Shown here: piece after piece, positions 38,989 to 47,713 of the stretch | Layout of the letters: every line of letters starts with the position of its first letter | Numbering within the stretch: the first letter of the stretch is position 1 | DNA from: Massilia sp. H6 | GTDB lineage: Bacteria; Pseudomonadota; Gammaproteobacteria; Burkholderiales; Burkholderiaceae_D | Direction: 5' to 3' | Assembly (NCBI RefSeq): GCF_024802625.1 | Contig: NZ_CP103371.1 | Coordinates: 4,187,346 to 4,251,345 of the forward strand | DNA length: 64,000 nucleotides | Notes under the pieces: generated by a model | Seen by the model: the letters and a program-made list of their open reading frames with translations, nothing else | The model's database searches: none | Told to the model about the DNA's origin: nothing | Made by a program: the position numbers and the translations under genes

Positions 38989-40155
38989 ATGAAAACTTCC
39001 CACACACTTGCCCTGTTGACCGTACTGGCCAGCGCCAGCATCGCTACTGCCCAAGCAGCGCCCCAGGACATGGCAGTGCCCACCGCAGCGCGAGCCGACG
39101 CGGCTTTCGTCAATCCCGACTGGGCCCACAGCGCCTGGTACATGGGCGCCGGCGTCGGACGCGCGCGCGCCAACATCGATGACGAACGGCTGACCCGCAG
39201 CTTGACTGCAACCGGTGCCACGCTGACCCGCTTCGATGCGGACGAACGCGATACCGGCTTCAAGCTGTTCGCCGGTAAGCAACTGAACCGCTATATCGCC
39301 ATCGAGGCCGGTTATTTCGACCTGGGCACCTTCAGTTTCGACGCGGCGACATCGGGCAACGGCGCACTGCGCGGCGAAGCCGGCTTTCGTGGCGTGAACC
39401 TCGACCTGGTCGGCCAGCTGGCGCTGACCCAGCGCCTCTCGCTGCTGGGCCGCGCCGGCGTGCAATACGCCAAGACCCGCACCCACTTCAGCGGCAATCG
39501 CCTGAACGCGGTCACCGATCCGAACCCGGCCAGCAAAAACCACGGTAACGCCAAGCTCGGCCTCGGCCTGGAATACAAGCTCAGCGAAGCCCTGGCAGTG
39601 CGCGGCGAAGTCGAGCGCTACCGCCTGAATGACGCGGTGAACAATCGTGGCGACGTCGACCTGGCCTCGGTCAGCCTGGTCTACAAGTTCGGCCGCCCTG
39701 CCAAGGTTGCTTACGTTGCACCAGCGCCGGTCGCCGCAGCACCTGCAGCGCCAGTCGCGGCACCAGTGGTCGCCGCTCCTGAGCCAGTGCCAAGCTCGGA
39801 AAAAGTCTCGATCGCAGCCGAAGCGCTGTTTGATTTCGACAAGTCGATCGTCAAGCCAGAAGGCAAGGCCGCACTCGACGAGTTCATGGCCAAACTCGAA
39901 GGCATGAATACCGAAGTCATGATCGCTGTCGGTCATACCGACTCGGTCGGCACCGATGCGTACAACGACAAGCTGTCGATGCGCCGCGCCGATGCAGTCA
40001 AGGCCTACATGGTATCGAAGGGCCTGGACCCAGCGCGTCTGTACACCGAAGGCAAGGGCGAGAGCCAGCCAGTGGCTGACAACGCTACCGCCGAAGGCCG
40101 CGCCAAGAACCGTCGCGTGACCATCGAAGTGGTCGGTACCCGTACCGTCAGGTAA
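38989..40155 (+). CDS. ompA: OmpA-family outer-membrane porin, paralogue 2
   Basis: This 388-residue precursor has a signal peptide ending at about residue 23, a beta-barrel, an Ala/Pro linker and a C-terminal OmpA domain identical in motifs to paralogue 1 (FDFDKSIVKPEG, GHTDSVGTDAYNDKLS). The barrel halves align along their length (WYMGAGVGRARANI, RFDADERDTGFKLFAGK) but have many substitutions. The C-terminal DNA is nearly identical, which suggests gene conversion. The gene begins 27 bases after the ice-binding gene, so it may be co-transcribed with it. ATG 38989 has a GAGATCCGG leader with weak ribosome-binding potential. Confidence 0.92.
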   Translation: MKTSHTLALLTVLASASIATAQAAPQDMAVPTAARADAAFVNPDWAHSAWYMGAGVGRARANIDDERLTRSLTATGATLTRFDADERDTGFKLFAGKQLNRYIAIEAGYFDLGTFSFDAATSGNGALRGEAGFRGVNLDLVGQLALTQRLSLLGRAGVQYAKTRTHFSGNRLNAVTDPNPASKNHGNAKLGLGLEYKLSEALAVRGEVERYRLNDAVNNRGDVDLASVSLVYKFGRPAKVAYVAPAPVAAAPAAPVAAPVVAAPEPVPSSEKVSIAAEALFDFDKSIVKPEGKAALDEFMAKLEGMNTEVMIAVGHTDSVGTDAYNDKLSMRRADAVKAYMVSKGLDPARLYTEGKGESQPVADNATAEGRAKNRRVTIEVVGTRTVR

Positions 40156-40205
40156 TCCAAGGTCTCGTCAAACAAACCGCCCGGCGCAAGCCGCGGCGGT
40201 TTTTT
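39687..40205 (+). repeat. near-identical 3' segment of ompA paralogue 2
   Basis: Partner of 36388-36906, covering the linker, OmpA_C domain, stop codon and terminator. Confidence 0.8.
40174..40205 (+). terminator. ompA paralogue 2 terminator
   Basis: Same AAACCGCC / GGCGGTTT stem and T-run as after paralogue 1; conserved as part of the duplicated segment. Confidence 0.9.
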
Positions 40206-40267
40206 CTTTTTGGCGCCCTGCGTCCACGGTGCAAGAAGCGGTCCGCAGTTTCGGTACAATGCGGGCG

Positions 40268-41764
40268 ATGACGATCCTGCTTTCCACGCTCAATGCGCGC
40301 TACACCCATGCTTCCCTCGGGCTGCGCTACCTGCTGGCCAACATGGGGGCACTCCAGGCCCAGACCTCGATCCACGAATTTGTCATTGGCGCCAAGACCA
40401 CCGATCTGGTCGAGCGCCTGCTGGCGCCACAACCGCGCATCATCGGTTTCGGTGTCTATATATGGAATGTAGAAGAAACCACCCGCGTCGTAGCCATGCT
40501 CAAGCGCGTGGCCCCGCATGTGACCGTGATTCTTGGCGGCCCCGAGGTGTCATACGAGAGCGCCGGCCAGGAGATCGTCAAGCTGGCCGACTATGTGGTG
40601 ACCGGCTGGGGCGACGTCACCTTCCCCAAGCTGTGCGGCGAGATTCTCGATGGTCCCAGGCCCTTGATGAAGGTGCACGCCGGCGTGCAACCGCCGATGG
40701 CGGAGATCGCCCTGCCCTACTCGCTGTACAGCACCGAAGACATCGCGCACCGCACCTTGTACGTCGAAGCCTCGCGCGGCTGCCCGTTCAAATGCGAATT
40801 CTGCCTGTCCTCGCTCGACAAGACCGCCTGGCCCTTCCCGCTCGAGAGCTTCCTGGCGCAGATGGAAGCGCTGTACGCACGCGGCGCCCGCCTGTTCAAG
40901 TTCGTCGACCGCACCTTCAACCTGAACGTCAAGACCAGCCTGCGCATCATGCAGTTCTTCCTCGACAAGCTCGAAGCCGCACCGAACGACCCGGTATATG
41001 CCCACTTCGAACTGGTCCCCGACCACCTGCCGGACGCGCTCAAGGAATCGATCGCCAAGTTCCCGCCCGGCGCGCTGCAGTTCGAGATCGGCATCCAGAG
41101 CTTCAATCCCGAGGTGCAAGCCCTGGTCAGTCGTCGGCAGGACAACGCCAAGGCAGCCGACAATATCCGCTGGCTGTGCGAACAGTCGCAGACCCACCTG
41201 CACGTGGACCTGATTGCCGGCCTGCCAGGCGAGGACGTGGCCAGTTTCGCCCGCGGATTCGACCAGCTGGTGGGACTGGGCGCCCAGGAGATCCAGTTCG
41301 GCATCCTCAAGCGACTGCGTGGGACGCCGATCATCCGCCACACCGAGCCGTTCGGGATGGTCTACGACCCCTACCCACCCTACACGGTGCTGGCAACCGA
41401 CCGGATCGACTTCGCCACCATGCAGCGCCTGGTGCGTTTTGCCCGCTACTGGGACCTGGTCGCCAACTCCGGGCGCTTTGCCAACACTACCCGGGCATTG
41501 CTGCGCGATGCCCCGTTCGACAATTTCATGGCATTCTCCGACTGGATCTATACCCGCCTCGACTCCACCCACCGCATCGCGCTCGAGAAGCTGGCCAAGC
41601 TGGTGCAGGAGTGGCTGGTCGTGCGCGGCATGGCGCACGCCGAAGCGGCGGCGCTGGTGGCAAGCGACTATGCTGGTAAAGTCGACACCCAGGGGCACAA
41701 GCCGGCGGCAGTGGCGGGGGTCGCGGCAGCACCCGCGCGCCAGGTTCGGCACCTTGCCGCCTGA
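40268..41764 (+). CDS. B12-binding radical SAM protein (DUF4080-type C-terminus)
   Basis: This 498-residue enzyme has an N-terminal cobalamin-binding-like Rossmann domain (about 1-130; ILGGPEVSYE is the typical strand). The radical SAM core carries Cys172, Cys176 and Cys179 in RGCPFKCEFCLSS. A C-terminal extension resembles DUF4080. Such proteins use a [4Fe-4S] cluster and S-adenosylmethionine, often with cobalamin, for methyl transfer or similar chemistry; the substrate is unknown. The start at 40268 (MTILLSTLNARYTHASLG) matches the family N-terminus; ATG 40259 and 40229 are in frame but add non-family residues. A TACAAT hexamer lies at 40255-40260, so close to the start that it is unlikely to be the only promoter. 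The nearby B12 importer could supply cofactor, which is speculative. Confidence 0.85.
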   Translation: MTILLSTLNARYTHASLGLRYLLANMGALQAQTSIHEFVIGAKTTDLVERLLAPQPRIIGFGVYIWNVEETTRVVAMLKRVAPHVTVILGGPEVSYESAGQEIVKLADYVVTGWGDVTFPKLCGEILDGPRPLMKVHAGVQPPMAEIALPYSLYSTEDIAHRTLYVEASRGCPFKCEFCLSSLDKTAWPFPLESFLAQMEALYARGARLFKFVDRTFNLNVKTSLRIMQFFLDKLEAAPNDPVYAHFELVPDHLPDALKESIAKFPPGALQFEIGIQSFNPEVQALVSRRQDNAKAADNIRWLCEQSQTHLHVDLIAGLPGEDVASFARGFDQLVGLGAQEIQFGILKRLRGTPIIRHTEPFGMVYDPYPPYTVLATDRIDFATMQRLVRFARYWDLVANSGRFANTTRALLRDAPFDNFMAFSDWIYTRLDSTHRIALEKLAKLVQEWLVVRGMAHAEAAALVASDYAGKVDTQGHKPAAVAGVAAAPARQVRHLAA

Positions 41765-41815
41765 TCCGCTTGCTAACGTGTAGCAACGATAACGATTCTC
41801 TTTTACACTGGTGCA

Positions 41816-42961
41816 ATGCAGATTGAAAATGCGCCAATATTAACTATCCGGCATTCCGATGTGGATGCACGCAGCGACGCTAGCCAATCGGTGGTGGCGA
41901 GCGGCGTATGGCAAGTCCATACGCTGTCGCGGCGCGGTGTCCTCAAGGGCATCACGCGCACGCTGGCAGCGCTCAAGCACAAGGATAGCCTTCAGTGGGA
42001 CCTCTCCAACATCGAGCGCCTGGATCACATCGGGGCCCAGATGTTCTGGAACGCCTGGGGCAAGCGCCGCCCGGGCGGGCTCACGCTCGATCCGCGCCAG
42101 GAAGAACTGTTCAATCGCATCGAGAAGGCGGGCGCCATCAAGCTGGCGCGCCATCGCACCAGCCCGCTGAACTGGCTGATCGTCCTCGGCGCCAGCCTGC
42201 TGTCGTTCTTCGAACACGCGCGCGGCTTCATCGCGCTGATCGGCCAGCTGACCCAGGACATCTGGCGCTTCATCCGCCGTCCACAAACCGGGCCATGGCG
42301 CGAAATCTCGGCCAACATCTACCATTCAGGCTTCCAGGCGCTGGGCATCACGGCGCTGGTCGGCTTCTTGATCGGGGTCGTGCTTTCCTTCCTGTCGGCG
42401 CAGCAGCTGCGTACCTTCGGCGGCGATATCTACCTGGTCGACATCCTTGGCATGAGCATCATCCGCGAGCTGGGGCCATTGCTGGCGGCGATCCTGGTGG
42501 CCGGGCGCTCCGGGTCGTCGATCACCGCGCAGCTGGGCGTGATGCGCGTGACCGAGGAGCTCGACGCCATGCTGGTGATGGGCATCTCGCACGGCTACCG
42601 CCTGATCATGCCGAAAGTGCTGGCGCTGGCCATCTCGATGCCGCTGCTGGTGGTATGGACCGATGCCATGGCCCTGATCGGCGGCATGGTGTCGGCCAAG
42701 ATCGAGCTGGGCATGTCGTTTCGCTACTTCTTGCAAAAGCTGCCGGACGCGGTGCCGGTGGTGAACTACACGATCGGCCTTCTCAAGGGCTGCGTGTTCG
42801 GTATCCTGATCGCGCTGATCTCCTGTCACTTTGGCCTGCGCATCGAGCCGAATACCGAAAGCCTGGGTCGCGGCACTACCACTGCGGTGGTCACTGCGAT
42901 CACCCTGGTGATCCTGGCGGACGCGGTGTTCGCGATCGTCTTCAACGGCGTGGGGTTCTAA
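41816..42961 (+). CDS. mlaE: MlaE-family ABC permease with fused N-terminal STAS (MlaB-like) domain
   Basis: This 381-residue protein has a STAS-like domain at about 25-115 (WDLSNIERLDHIGAQMFWNA) and then an MlaE permease. The permease carries GFLIGVVLSFLSAQQLRTFG, the cytoplasmic coupling segment ELGPLLAAILVAGRSGSSITAQLG, and 5-6 membrane helices. In E. coli the STAS protein MlaB is separate; here it is joined to the permease. It is the first gene of a four-gene lipid-transport operon. The stop TAA overlaps the ATG of the ATPase gene by one base. The role is inner-membrane core of a phospholipid or related lipid transporter between the two membranes. Confidence 0.9.
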   Translation: MQIENAPILTIRHSDVDARSDASQSVVASGVWQVHTLSRRGVLKGITRTLAALKHKDSLQWDLSNIERLDHIGAQMFWNAWGKRRPGGLTLDPRQEELFNRIEKAGAIKLARHRTSPLNWLIVLGASLLSFFEHARGFIALIGQLTQDIWRFIRRPQTGPWREISANIYHSGFQALGITALVGFLIGVVLSFLSAQQLRTFGGDIYLVDILGMSIIRELGPLLAAILVAGRSGSSITAQLGVMRVTEELDAMLVMGISHGYRLIMPKVLALAISMPLLVVWTDAMALIGGMVSAKIELGMSFRYFLQKLPDAVPVVNYTIGLLKGCVFGILIALISCHFGLRIEPNTESLGRGTTTAVVTAITLVILADAVFAIVFNGVGF

Positions 42962-43818
42962 TGACCGAAGCCAAAGACCAGCGCGCGCCGCAGCGCTTGA
43001 ACAAACGGCCCGAAGAAGACGTCGGTGCGCCGGTGGTCGAGATCCGCAACCTTTGGAAGCGCTTCGGCCGCACCGTGGTGCACCAGGACCTGAACCTGGA
43101 CATCTATGCCGGCGAAATCCTGAGCATTGTTGGCGGCTCGGGCACCGGCAAGACAGTCCTGCTGCGCCAGATGCTGGGGCTGGAGCAGCCCTCGGCCGGC
43201 TGCGTCAAAGTCTTCGGCGAGGACATCAGCGCGGCCGAGCCAGAGCAGCTGCAGCACATGCGCAACCACTGGGGCATGCTGTTCCAGCAGGGTGCGCTGT
43301 ACTCGGCGCTGAGTGTATTCGACAATATCGCCCTGCCGATGCGCGAGCTGCGCGCCCTGCCCGAAGACGTGATCCGCGACGCCGTTCTGCTCAAGATGGA
43401 CATGGTCGGACTGGGCCCCGAGCACGCCACCAAGATGCCGTCCGACCTGTCGGGCGGAATGATCAAGCGTGCGGCCTTGGCGCGCGCGCTGGCGCTGGAG
43501 CCGCAGCTGTTGTTCCTGGACGAGCCGACCGCAGGCCTGGACCCCGACCTGTCGGATGCCTTCGTGGCGCTGATCCAGACCCTGCACCGCGAACTGAAAC
43601 TGACCGTCGTCATGGTTACCCACGACCTCGACACCCTGTTCGCGCTGTCTTCGCGCATTGCCGTGCTGGCCGAAAAGCACGTGATTGCGGTAGGACCCTC
43701 ATGCGACGTGCTGCGGGTCGAGCACCCGTTCATCAAACACTTTTTCCTGGGCCCGCGCGGCCAGCGGGCGCTGGAAGTGCTCGAAGAGCGCCACGCCCAG
43801 AACGAATCGGAGGACTAA
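42961..43818 (+). CDS. mlaF: MlaF-like ABC transporter ATP-binding protein
   Basis: This 285-residue ATPase has Walker A GGSGTGKT (58-65), Q-loop FQQGALYSALSVFDN, signature LSGGMIKRAALARAL, Walker B LLFLDEPTAGLDP and the switch His in VTHDL. The SGGM/AALARAL form is typical of MlaF. It energises the permease encoded just upstream, with which it overlaps by one base. The N-terminal 25 residues are charged and probably flexible. Confidence 0.92.
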   Translation: MTEAKDQRAPQRLNKRPEEDVGAPVVEIRNLWKRFGRTVVHQDLNLDIYAGEILSIVGGSGTGKTVLLRQMLGLEQPSAGCVKVFGEDISAAEPEQLQHMRNHWGMLFQQGALYSALSVFDNIALPMRELRALPEDVIRDAVLLKMDMVGLGPEHATKMPSDLSGGMIKRAALARALALEPQLLFLDEPTAGLDPDLSDAFVALIQTLHRELKLTVVMVTHDLDTLFALSSRIAVLAEKHVIAVGPSCDVLRVEHPFIKHFFLGPRGQRALEVLEERHAQNESED

Positions 43819-43820
43819 AG

Positions 43821-44768
43821 ATGGAAAACAGGTCATATGCCCTGATGACAGGCGTCTTCACGATCGCCCTCCTGGTGGCGGCCATCCTGGCCGGGATGTG
43901 GTTCAATCGCGACCGCACCGAGCTGGTGCCCTACGAAATCGTCACCACCCAGTCGATTCCGGGCCTGAACCCGCAGGCCACGGTACGCTACCGCGGCCTG
44001 GAGGTGGGCCGCGTCGAAGAGATCGTGTTCGACCCGCGCGTCACCGGCCAGATCCTGATCCGCCTGTCGGTCGACAAGGATTCACCGATCACCACCACCA
44101 CCTTCGCATCGCTCGGATACCAGGGTGTGACCGGCATCGCCTTCATCCAGCTCGACGACGACCGCACCGGCTCGCCGCGCCTGGCGCAGCGCGAAGGCCA
44201 ACCGACGCGCATTCCGCTGCGTCCAGGCCTGCTCGACCAGCTGGAAAAGCGCGGCCTGGTGATTCTCGAGAAAACCGAGCAGATCACCGAAAGCCTGAGC
44301 AAGCTGGTGGCCCCGGAAAACCAGGCCAGGATCATCGGCGCCTTCGACAGCATCGGCAAGGCCGCCGACGCCTACGCCGTTATTCCGCAGAAGCTCGAGC
44401 CGACGTTCAGCCGCCTGCCGGCGCTGACCGAAAAGCTCGATCGTAGCCTGAGCTCATTCGACTCGGCCGCCGCCAGCGTCGACAAGACGGCCGAAAGCTA
44501 CAACCAGCTGGCCGTGCGCCTGCAGGGCAAGGATGGCCCGATCGAGCGCCTGAACAGCGCCATCGGTTCGCTGCAATCGGCCACCAGCGAGCTCGAGCTC
44601 GAAACCCTGCCGCACGTCGTCGAAATGACGGACGAAGCGCGCGGCGCGCTGCGCGCCGTCAAGCGCACCGCCACCTCGCTGTCCGACCGCCCGCAAAGCA
44701 TCCTGTTCGGCGCGCCAAACGCCCAGCCGGGTCCGGGCGAACCAGGCTTCGTGCCCCCGACCAAATGA
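43821..44768 (+). CDS. mlaD: MCE-domain (MlaD-like) lipid-transport protein
   Basis: This 315-residue protein has an N-terminal membrane anchor (GVFTIALLVAAILAGMWF) and one MCE domain at about 38-120 (IPGLNPQATVRYRGLEVGRVEEI, the MCE core). A long alpha-helical C-terminal part follows (Asp/Ser/Glu-rich, about 150-290), as in the longer PqiB/LetB-like or Burkholderiales MCE proteins. It sits in the periplasm and forms the hydrophobic lipid channel. ATG 43821 has GGAGGACTAAAG just upstream and lies two bases after the mlaF stop. Confidence 0.9.
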   Translation: MENRSYALMTGVFTIALLVAAILAGMWFNRDRTELVPYEIVTTQSIPGLNPQATVRYRGLEVGRVEEIVFDPRVTGQILIRLSVDKDSPITTTTFASLGYQGVTGIAFIQLDDDRTGSPRLAQREGQPTRIPLRPGLLDQLEKRGLVILEKTEQITESLSKLVAPENQARIIGAFDSIGKAADAYAVIPQKLEPTFSRLPALTEKLDRSLSSFDSAAASVDKTAESYNQLAVRLQGKDGPIERLNSAIGSLQSATSELELETLPHVVEMTDEARGALRAVKRTATSLSDRPQSILFGAPNAQPGPGEPGFVPPTK

Positions 44769-45400
44769 GGACTATCGTGACCGCCACCCCGCTCCGCTCC
44801 CTGACCGCCTTGGCCGCCGCAATCGTGCTGGCCGGCTGCGCCAGCACTACCGCCCAGGAAAACCTCACCTACGACTTCGGTCCGAGCGCCCCTGTCAGCC
44901 AGCAGGCGCTGCCGGCCGCGCCGACGTCGATGCCGGCGCTGGTCGTGATGGACGCCACCGGCCCGGCCGCGCTCGAGAACGAGCGCATGTACTACCGCCT
45001 GGCCTATGCCGACGCGCTGCAGGCCCGTACCTATGCCAACAGCCGCTGGAGCAGCAATCCGCTGCAGATGGTGACCCAGCGCTTCAAGACCCGCCTCGCG
45101 CAGTCGGGCATGAAGGTACTGACGGCGACCGACGCCTCGGTCGGCGTGCCGATCCTGCGGGTAGAGGTGGACGACTTCGTGCAAGCCTTTACCGGCGTGA
45201 ACCAGAGCGAAGGCCAGATCGTGCTGCGCGCCTCGCTGTTTAACGACCACCGCCTGATCGACCAGCGCACCTTCATGCGCAGCACCCCTGCAGCGGCGGC
45301 CGACGCGCCCGGTGGGGCCCACGCGCTGGCAAGCAGCACCGACGCCGTCGCGGCCGATATCCTGGCCTGGCTGGCAACGCTCGACACGCGCAAACGATGA
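44765..45400 (+). CDS. ABC-type transport auxiliary lipoprotein (PqiC-like)
   Basis: This 211-residue lipoprotein has lipobox LAGC (lipidated Cys near residue 25). The ABC-transport auxiliary domain follows, with YYRLAYADALQARTYANSRW and the distinctive RVEVDDFVQAF. These partners of MCE transporters are believed to sit at the outer membrane and receive the lipid. The ATG overlaps the mlaD stop (ATGA), and the stop overlaps the vanZ-like start. It takes the place of mlaC/mlaA, which are absent here. Confidence 0.85.
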   Translation: MRTIVTATPLRSLTALAAAIVLAGCASTTAQENLTYDFGPSAPVSQQALPAAPTSMPALVVMDATGPAALENERMYYRLAYADALQARTYANSRWSSNPLQMVTQRFKTRLAQSGMKVLTATDASVGVPILRVEVDDFVQAFTGVNQSEGQIVLRASLFNDHRLIDQRTFMRSTPAAAADAPGGAHALASSTDAVAADILAWLATLDTRKR

Positions 45401-46569
45401 CCCGTGCCAACGTCGTCGCCGATCTGCGCGAACGCCCGCGCGAAGGACGCGGCTCGCCGATCGCGCGCGCGGCGTTGCTGGCCTACCTGCTACTGATCAT
45501 CTACGCCAGCTGGTATCCGTTTACCGGCTGGCGCGACAGCGGCCTGCCGCTGCTGACCTTCATGAACCTGGTCAAGCCGCGCTACTGGACCGGGTTCGAC
45601 GTCACGGTCAACATCGTCGGCTACATCCCGTTCGGGGTGCTGCTGGTGCTGTCGGTGTATCCGCGCATCCGCGGCGTGTGGGCCGTACTGCTGGCGGCGC
45701 TGGTGGGCGTTCTGGTATCGGGCACGATGGAAGCGGTGCAGAACTTTTTGCCCAGCCGGGTGCCGTCGAACCTCGACTTCATTACCAATGCGGGGGGCTG
45801 CTTCGTCGGCGCGCTGCTCGGCGCCTGGTGGGCACCCGGACTGCTCGACCGCAGCCGTCTGTTCCAGCTGCGCCGGCGCTGGTTTGCCTCGTATGCCAGC
45901 CAGGGACTGGTACTGGTGGCCCTGTGGCCACTGGCGCAGATCTACCCGCAAAGCTATCTGTTCGGGCATGGCCAGGTATTACCAATCATTTCGCGCTGGT
46001 TGTCGAAATGGTTCGACACCGACATCAACCTGGTCGCCATGCTGCGCCCCGGCGCTACCATGACGGTCGAGCAGTACTGGCTGTCGGAAACCATCATCAC
46101 GGCCTGTGGCATGACCGGCGCCGTACTGACCTTCATGTGCCTGGTGCGCCGCAGTGCGCCGCGCTTCATGCTGATGCTCACCTTCGTGGCGACCGCACTG
46201 CTGTTCAAGACCTTGTCGAGCTCGCTGTTATTCCGGCCAGACAATGCATTTGTGTGGATCACGCCAGGGGCCGAGGGCGGCTTCATCATTGGCGTGATCA
46301 TGCTGGCGGGCCTGGTGTTCGCGCCCCAGGTGGCGCAGCGCCGGCTGGCGGTGGTCAGCCTGGTATTGAGCCTGATTGTGCTCAACTCGATTCCTGCCAA
46401 TCCGTATTTCGTGTCCACGCTTCAGGGCTGGGTGCAGGGAAAATTCTTGAACTTCAATGGCGCGGCCCAGTTCCTCTCCTTGCTGTGGCCCTTCTTCGCA
46501 CTGTGGTTCCTGCTGCTGCCATCCCATAAACTCAACCGGCAGGAGCCGCGCGCGCCGGTTCCCGGCTGA
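45397..46569 (+). CDS. VanZ-family membrane protein
   Basis: This 390-residue protein has about ten hydrophobic helices. The N-terminal third carries the VanZ pattern: ASWYPFTGWRDSG, DVTVNIVGYIPFGVLL and METAQ-like EAVQNFLPSRVPSNLDFITN. The C-terminal part is an extra multi-helix region. VanZ proteins are named for teicoplanin resistance but most bacterial members have no known function. The ATG overlaps the stop of the lipoprotein gene by four bases, so it belongs to the Mla-like operon. A role in the envelope is likely but not shown. Confidence 0.85.
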   Translation: MTRANVVADLRERPREGRGSPIARAALLAYLLLIIYASWYPFTGWRDSGLPLLTFMNLVKPRYWTGFDVTVNIVGYIPFGVLLVLSVYPRIRGVWAVLLAALVGVLVSGTMEAVQNFLPSRVPSNLDFITNAGGCFVGALLGAWWAPGLLDRSRLFQLRRRWFASYASQGLVLVALWPLAQIYPQSYLFGHGQVLPIISRWLSKWFDTDINLVAMLRPGATMTVEQYWLSETIITACGMTGAVLTFMCLVRRSAPRFMLMLTFVATALLFKTLSSSLLFRPDNAFVWITPGAEGGFIIGVIMLAGLVFAPQVAQRRLAVVSLVLSLIVLNSIPANPYFVSTLQGWVQGKFLNFNGAAQFLSLLWPFFALWFLLLPSHKLNRQEPRAPVPG

Positions 46570-46637
46570 CGCATGCGTTTGATGCCGTATGATTGTGCCC
46601 TGGCGCCCGGCGCCAGCTTTCCACGGACGAGACCGAT

Positions 46638-46964
46638 ATGAACGACGACAAATCTTTTTACGAGCACCATGTTTTTTTCTGCATGAATGTGCGCGAGGGC
46701 AAGGATGCCCGCGGTAGCTGCGGCAACTGCGGCGCCGAAAAAGCTCAGAAGCATGCCAAGAAGCGTATCAAGGAACTCGGGCTGAAGGGTCCGGGCAAGG
46801 TGCGCATCAACCAGGCCGGCTGTCTCGACCGCTGCGAGGAAGGGCCAGTGCTCGTGGTCTACCCCGAAGGCACCTGGTACACCTATGTCGACACGGCCGA
46901 CATCGACGACATCATCGACACCCACCTGGTGGGCGGCAAGGTCGTGGAACGCCTGAAAATCTGA
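46638..46964 (+). CDS. thioredoxin-fold [2Fe-2S] ferredoxin
   Basis: This 108-residue protein has four Cys placed as in the thioredoxin-like (Shethna/NuoE-type) 2Fe-2S ferredoxins: FFCMNVREGKDARGSCGNCG near the N-terminus and QAGCLDRCEEGPV in the middle. The end is the conserved YPEGTWYTYV and the aromatic-acidic tail. It carries electrons in the cytoplasm; the partner is unknown. The start at 46638 follows a GACGAGACCG leader; an upstream frame from 46593 is not needed. Confidence 0.88.
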   Translation: MNDDKSFYEHHVFFCMNVREGKDARGSCGNCGAEKAQKHAKKRIKELGLKGPGKVRINQAGCLDRCEEGPVLVVYPEGTWYTYVDTADIDDIIDTHLVGGKVVERLKI

Positions 46965-46995
46965 TTACCCTATACCAAGCAATGAATTCGCAGTA

Positions 46996-47625
46996 ATGAA
47001 TAAATACTCGCACAAATTTACCCTCGACGGCCATGCCGGCAAGATGCAGTGCATCCTCGACTTGCCAGAAGCCGCGCCGCGCGGCATCGCGCTGGTTGCG
47101 CACCCGCACCCGCTGTATGGCGGCACCATGGAAAACAAGGTGGCTCAGACCCTGGCGCGCACCTTCGTGACGCTCGGCTACGCCACCGCGCGCTTTAACT
47201 TTCGCGGCGTCGGCGAATCGGAAGGCGTACACGACGACGGCCGCGGCGAAGTGGACGACATGGACATCATGTACCGCCACATGACCGAACGCTATCCTGG
47301 CCTGCCCGTGGCGCTGTGCGGCTTTTCGTTCGGCACGTTCGTGCAGGCCCAGTTCCAGCAGCGCCTGATCGCCGAGGGCCGCCCGGCCGAACGTCTGGTG
47401 CTGGTCGGCACCGCAGCCGGCAAGTGGCCGATGCCGCCGGTCCCCGCCGATACCATCCTGATCCACGGCGAACTCGACGATACGATCACGCTGCAAGAAG
47501 TGTTCGACTGGGCGCGCCCACTCGACATCCCGGTGACGGTGATTCCCGGAGCCGACCATTTCTTCCACCGCAAGCTCGGCCATATTAAAAATCTTGTCGT
47601 GGAGATGTGGCGGCGTGACATTTGA
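46996..47625 (+). CDS. alpha/beta-hydrolase (predicted esterase of the dienelactone-hydrolase-like type)
   Basis: This 209-residue hydrolase has the oxyanion segment VAHPHPLYGGTMENKV, the nucleophile elbow GFSFGTF (Ser), a predicted acid in HGELDDTI and the catalytic His in GADHFFHRK. It matches the short alpha/beta-hydrolases with an HPHPxxGGT motif common in Proteobacteria. The natural substrate is not known. It starts 31 bases after the ferredoxin gene on the same strand. Confidence 0.85.
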   Translation: MNKYSHKFTLDGHAGKMQCILDLPEAAPRGIALVAHPHPLYGGTMENKVAQTLARTFVTLGYATARFNFRGVGESEGVHDDGRGEVDDMDIMYRHMTERYPGLPVALCGFSFGTFVQAQFQQRLIAEGRPAERLVLVGTAAGKWPMPPVPADTILIHGELDDTITLQEVFDWARPLDIPVTVIPGADHFFHRKLGHIKNLVVEMWRRDI

Positions 47626-47713
47626 TGTCCACCCTGTGCAATAATTAGCTTCTTCTTCCAGGCAATACTTGCAGTATCGCCTGCGTATTTGCACCTTACT
47701 AATGAATACTCCC

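Noticed and set aside
41995..43818. 607-codon frame that seems to fuse a long N-terminus to MlaF
   Set aside because: The first part is an out-of-frame reading of mlaE; the real MlaF starts at 42961.
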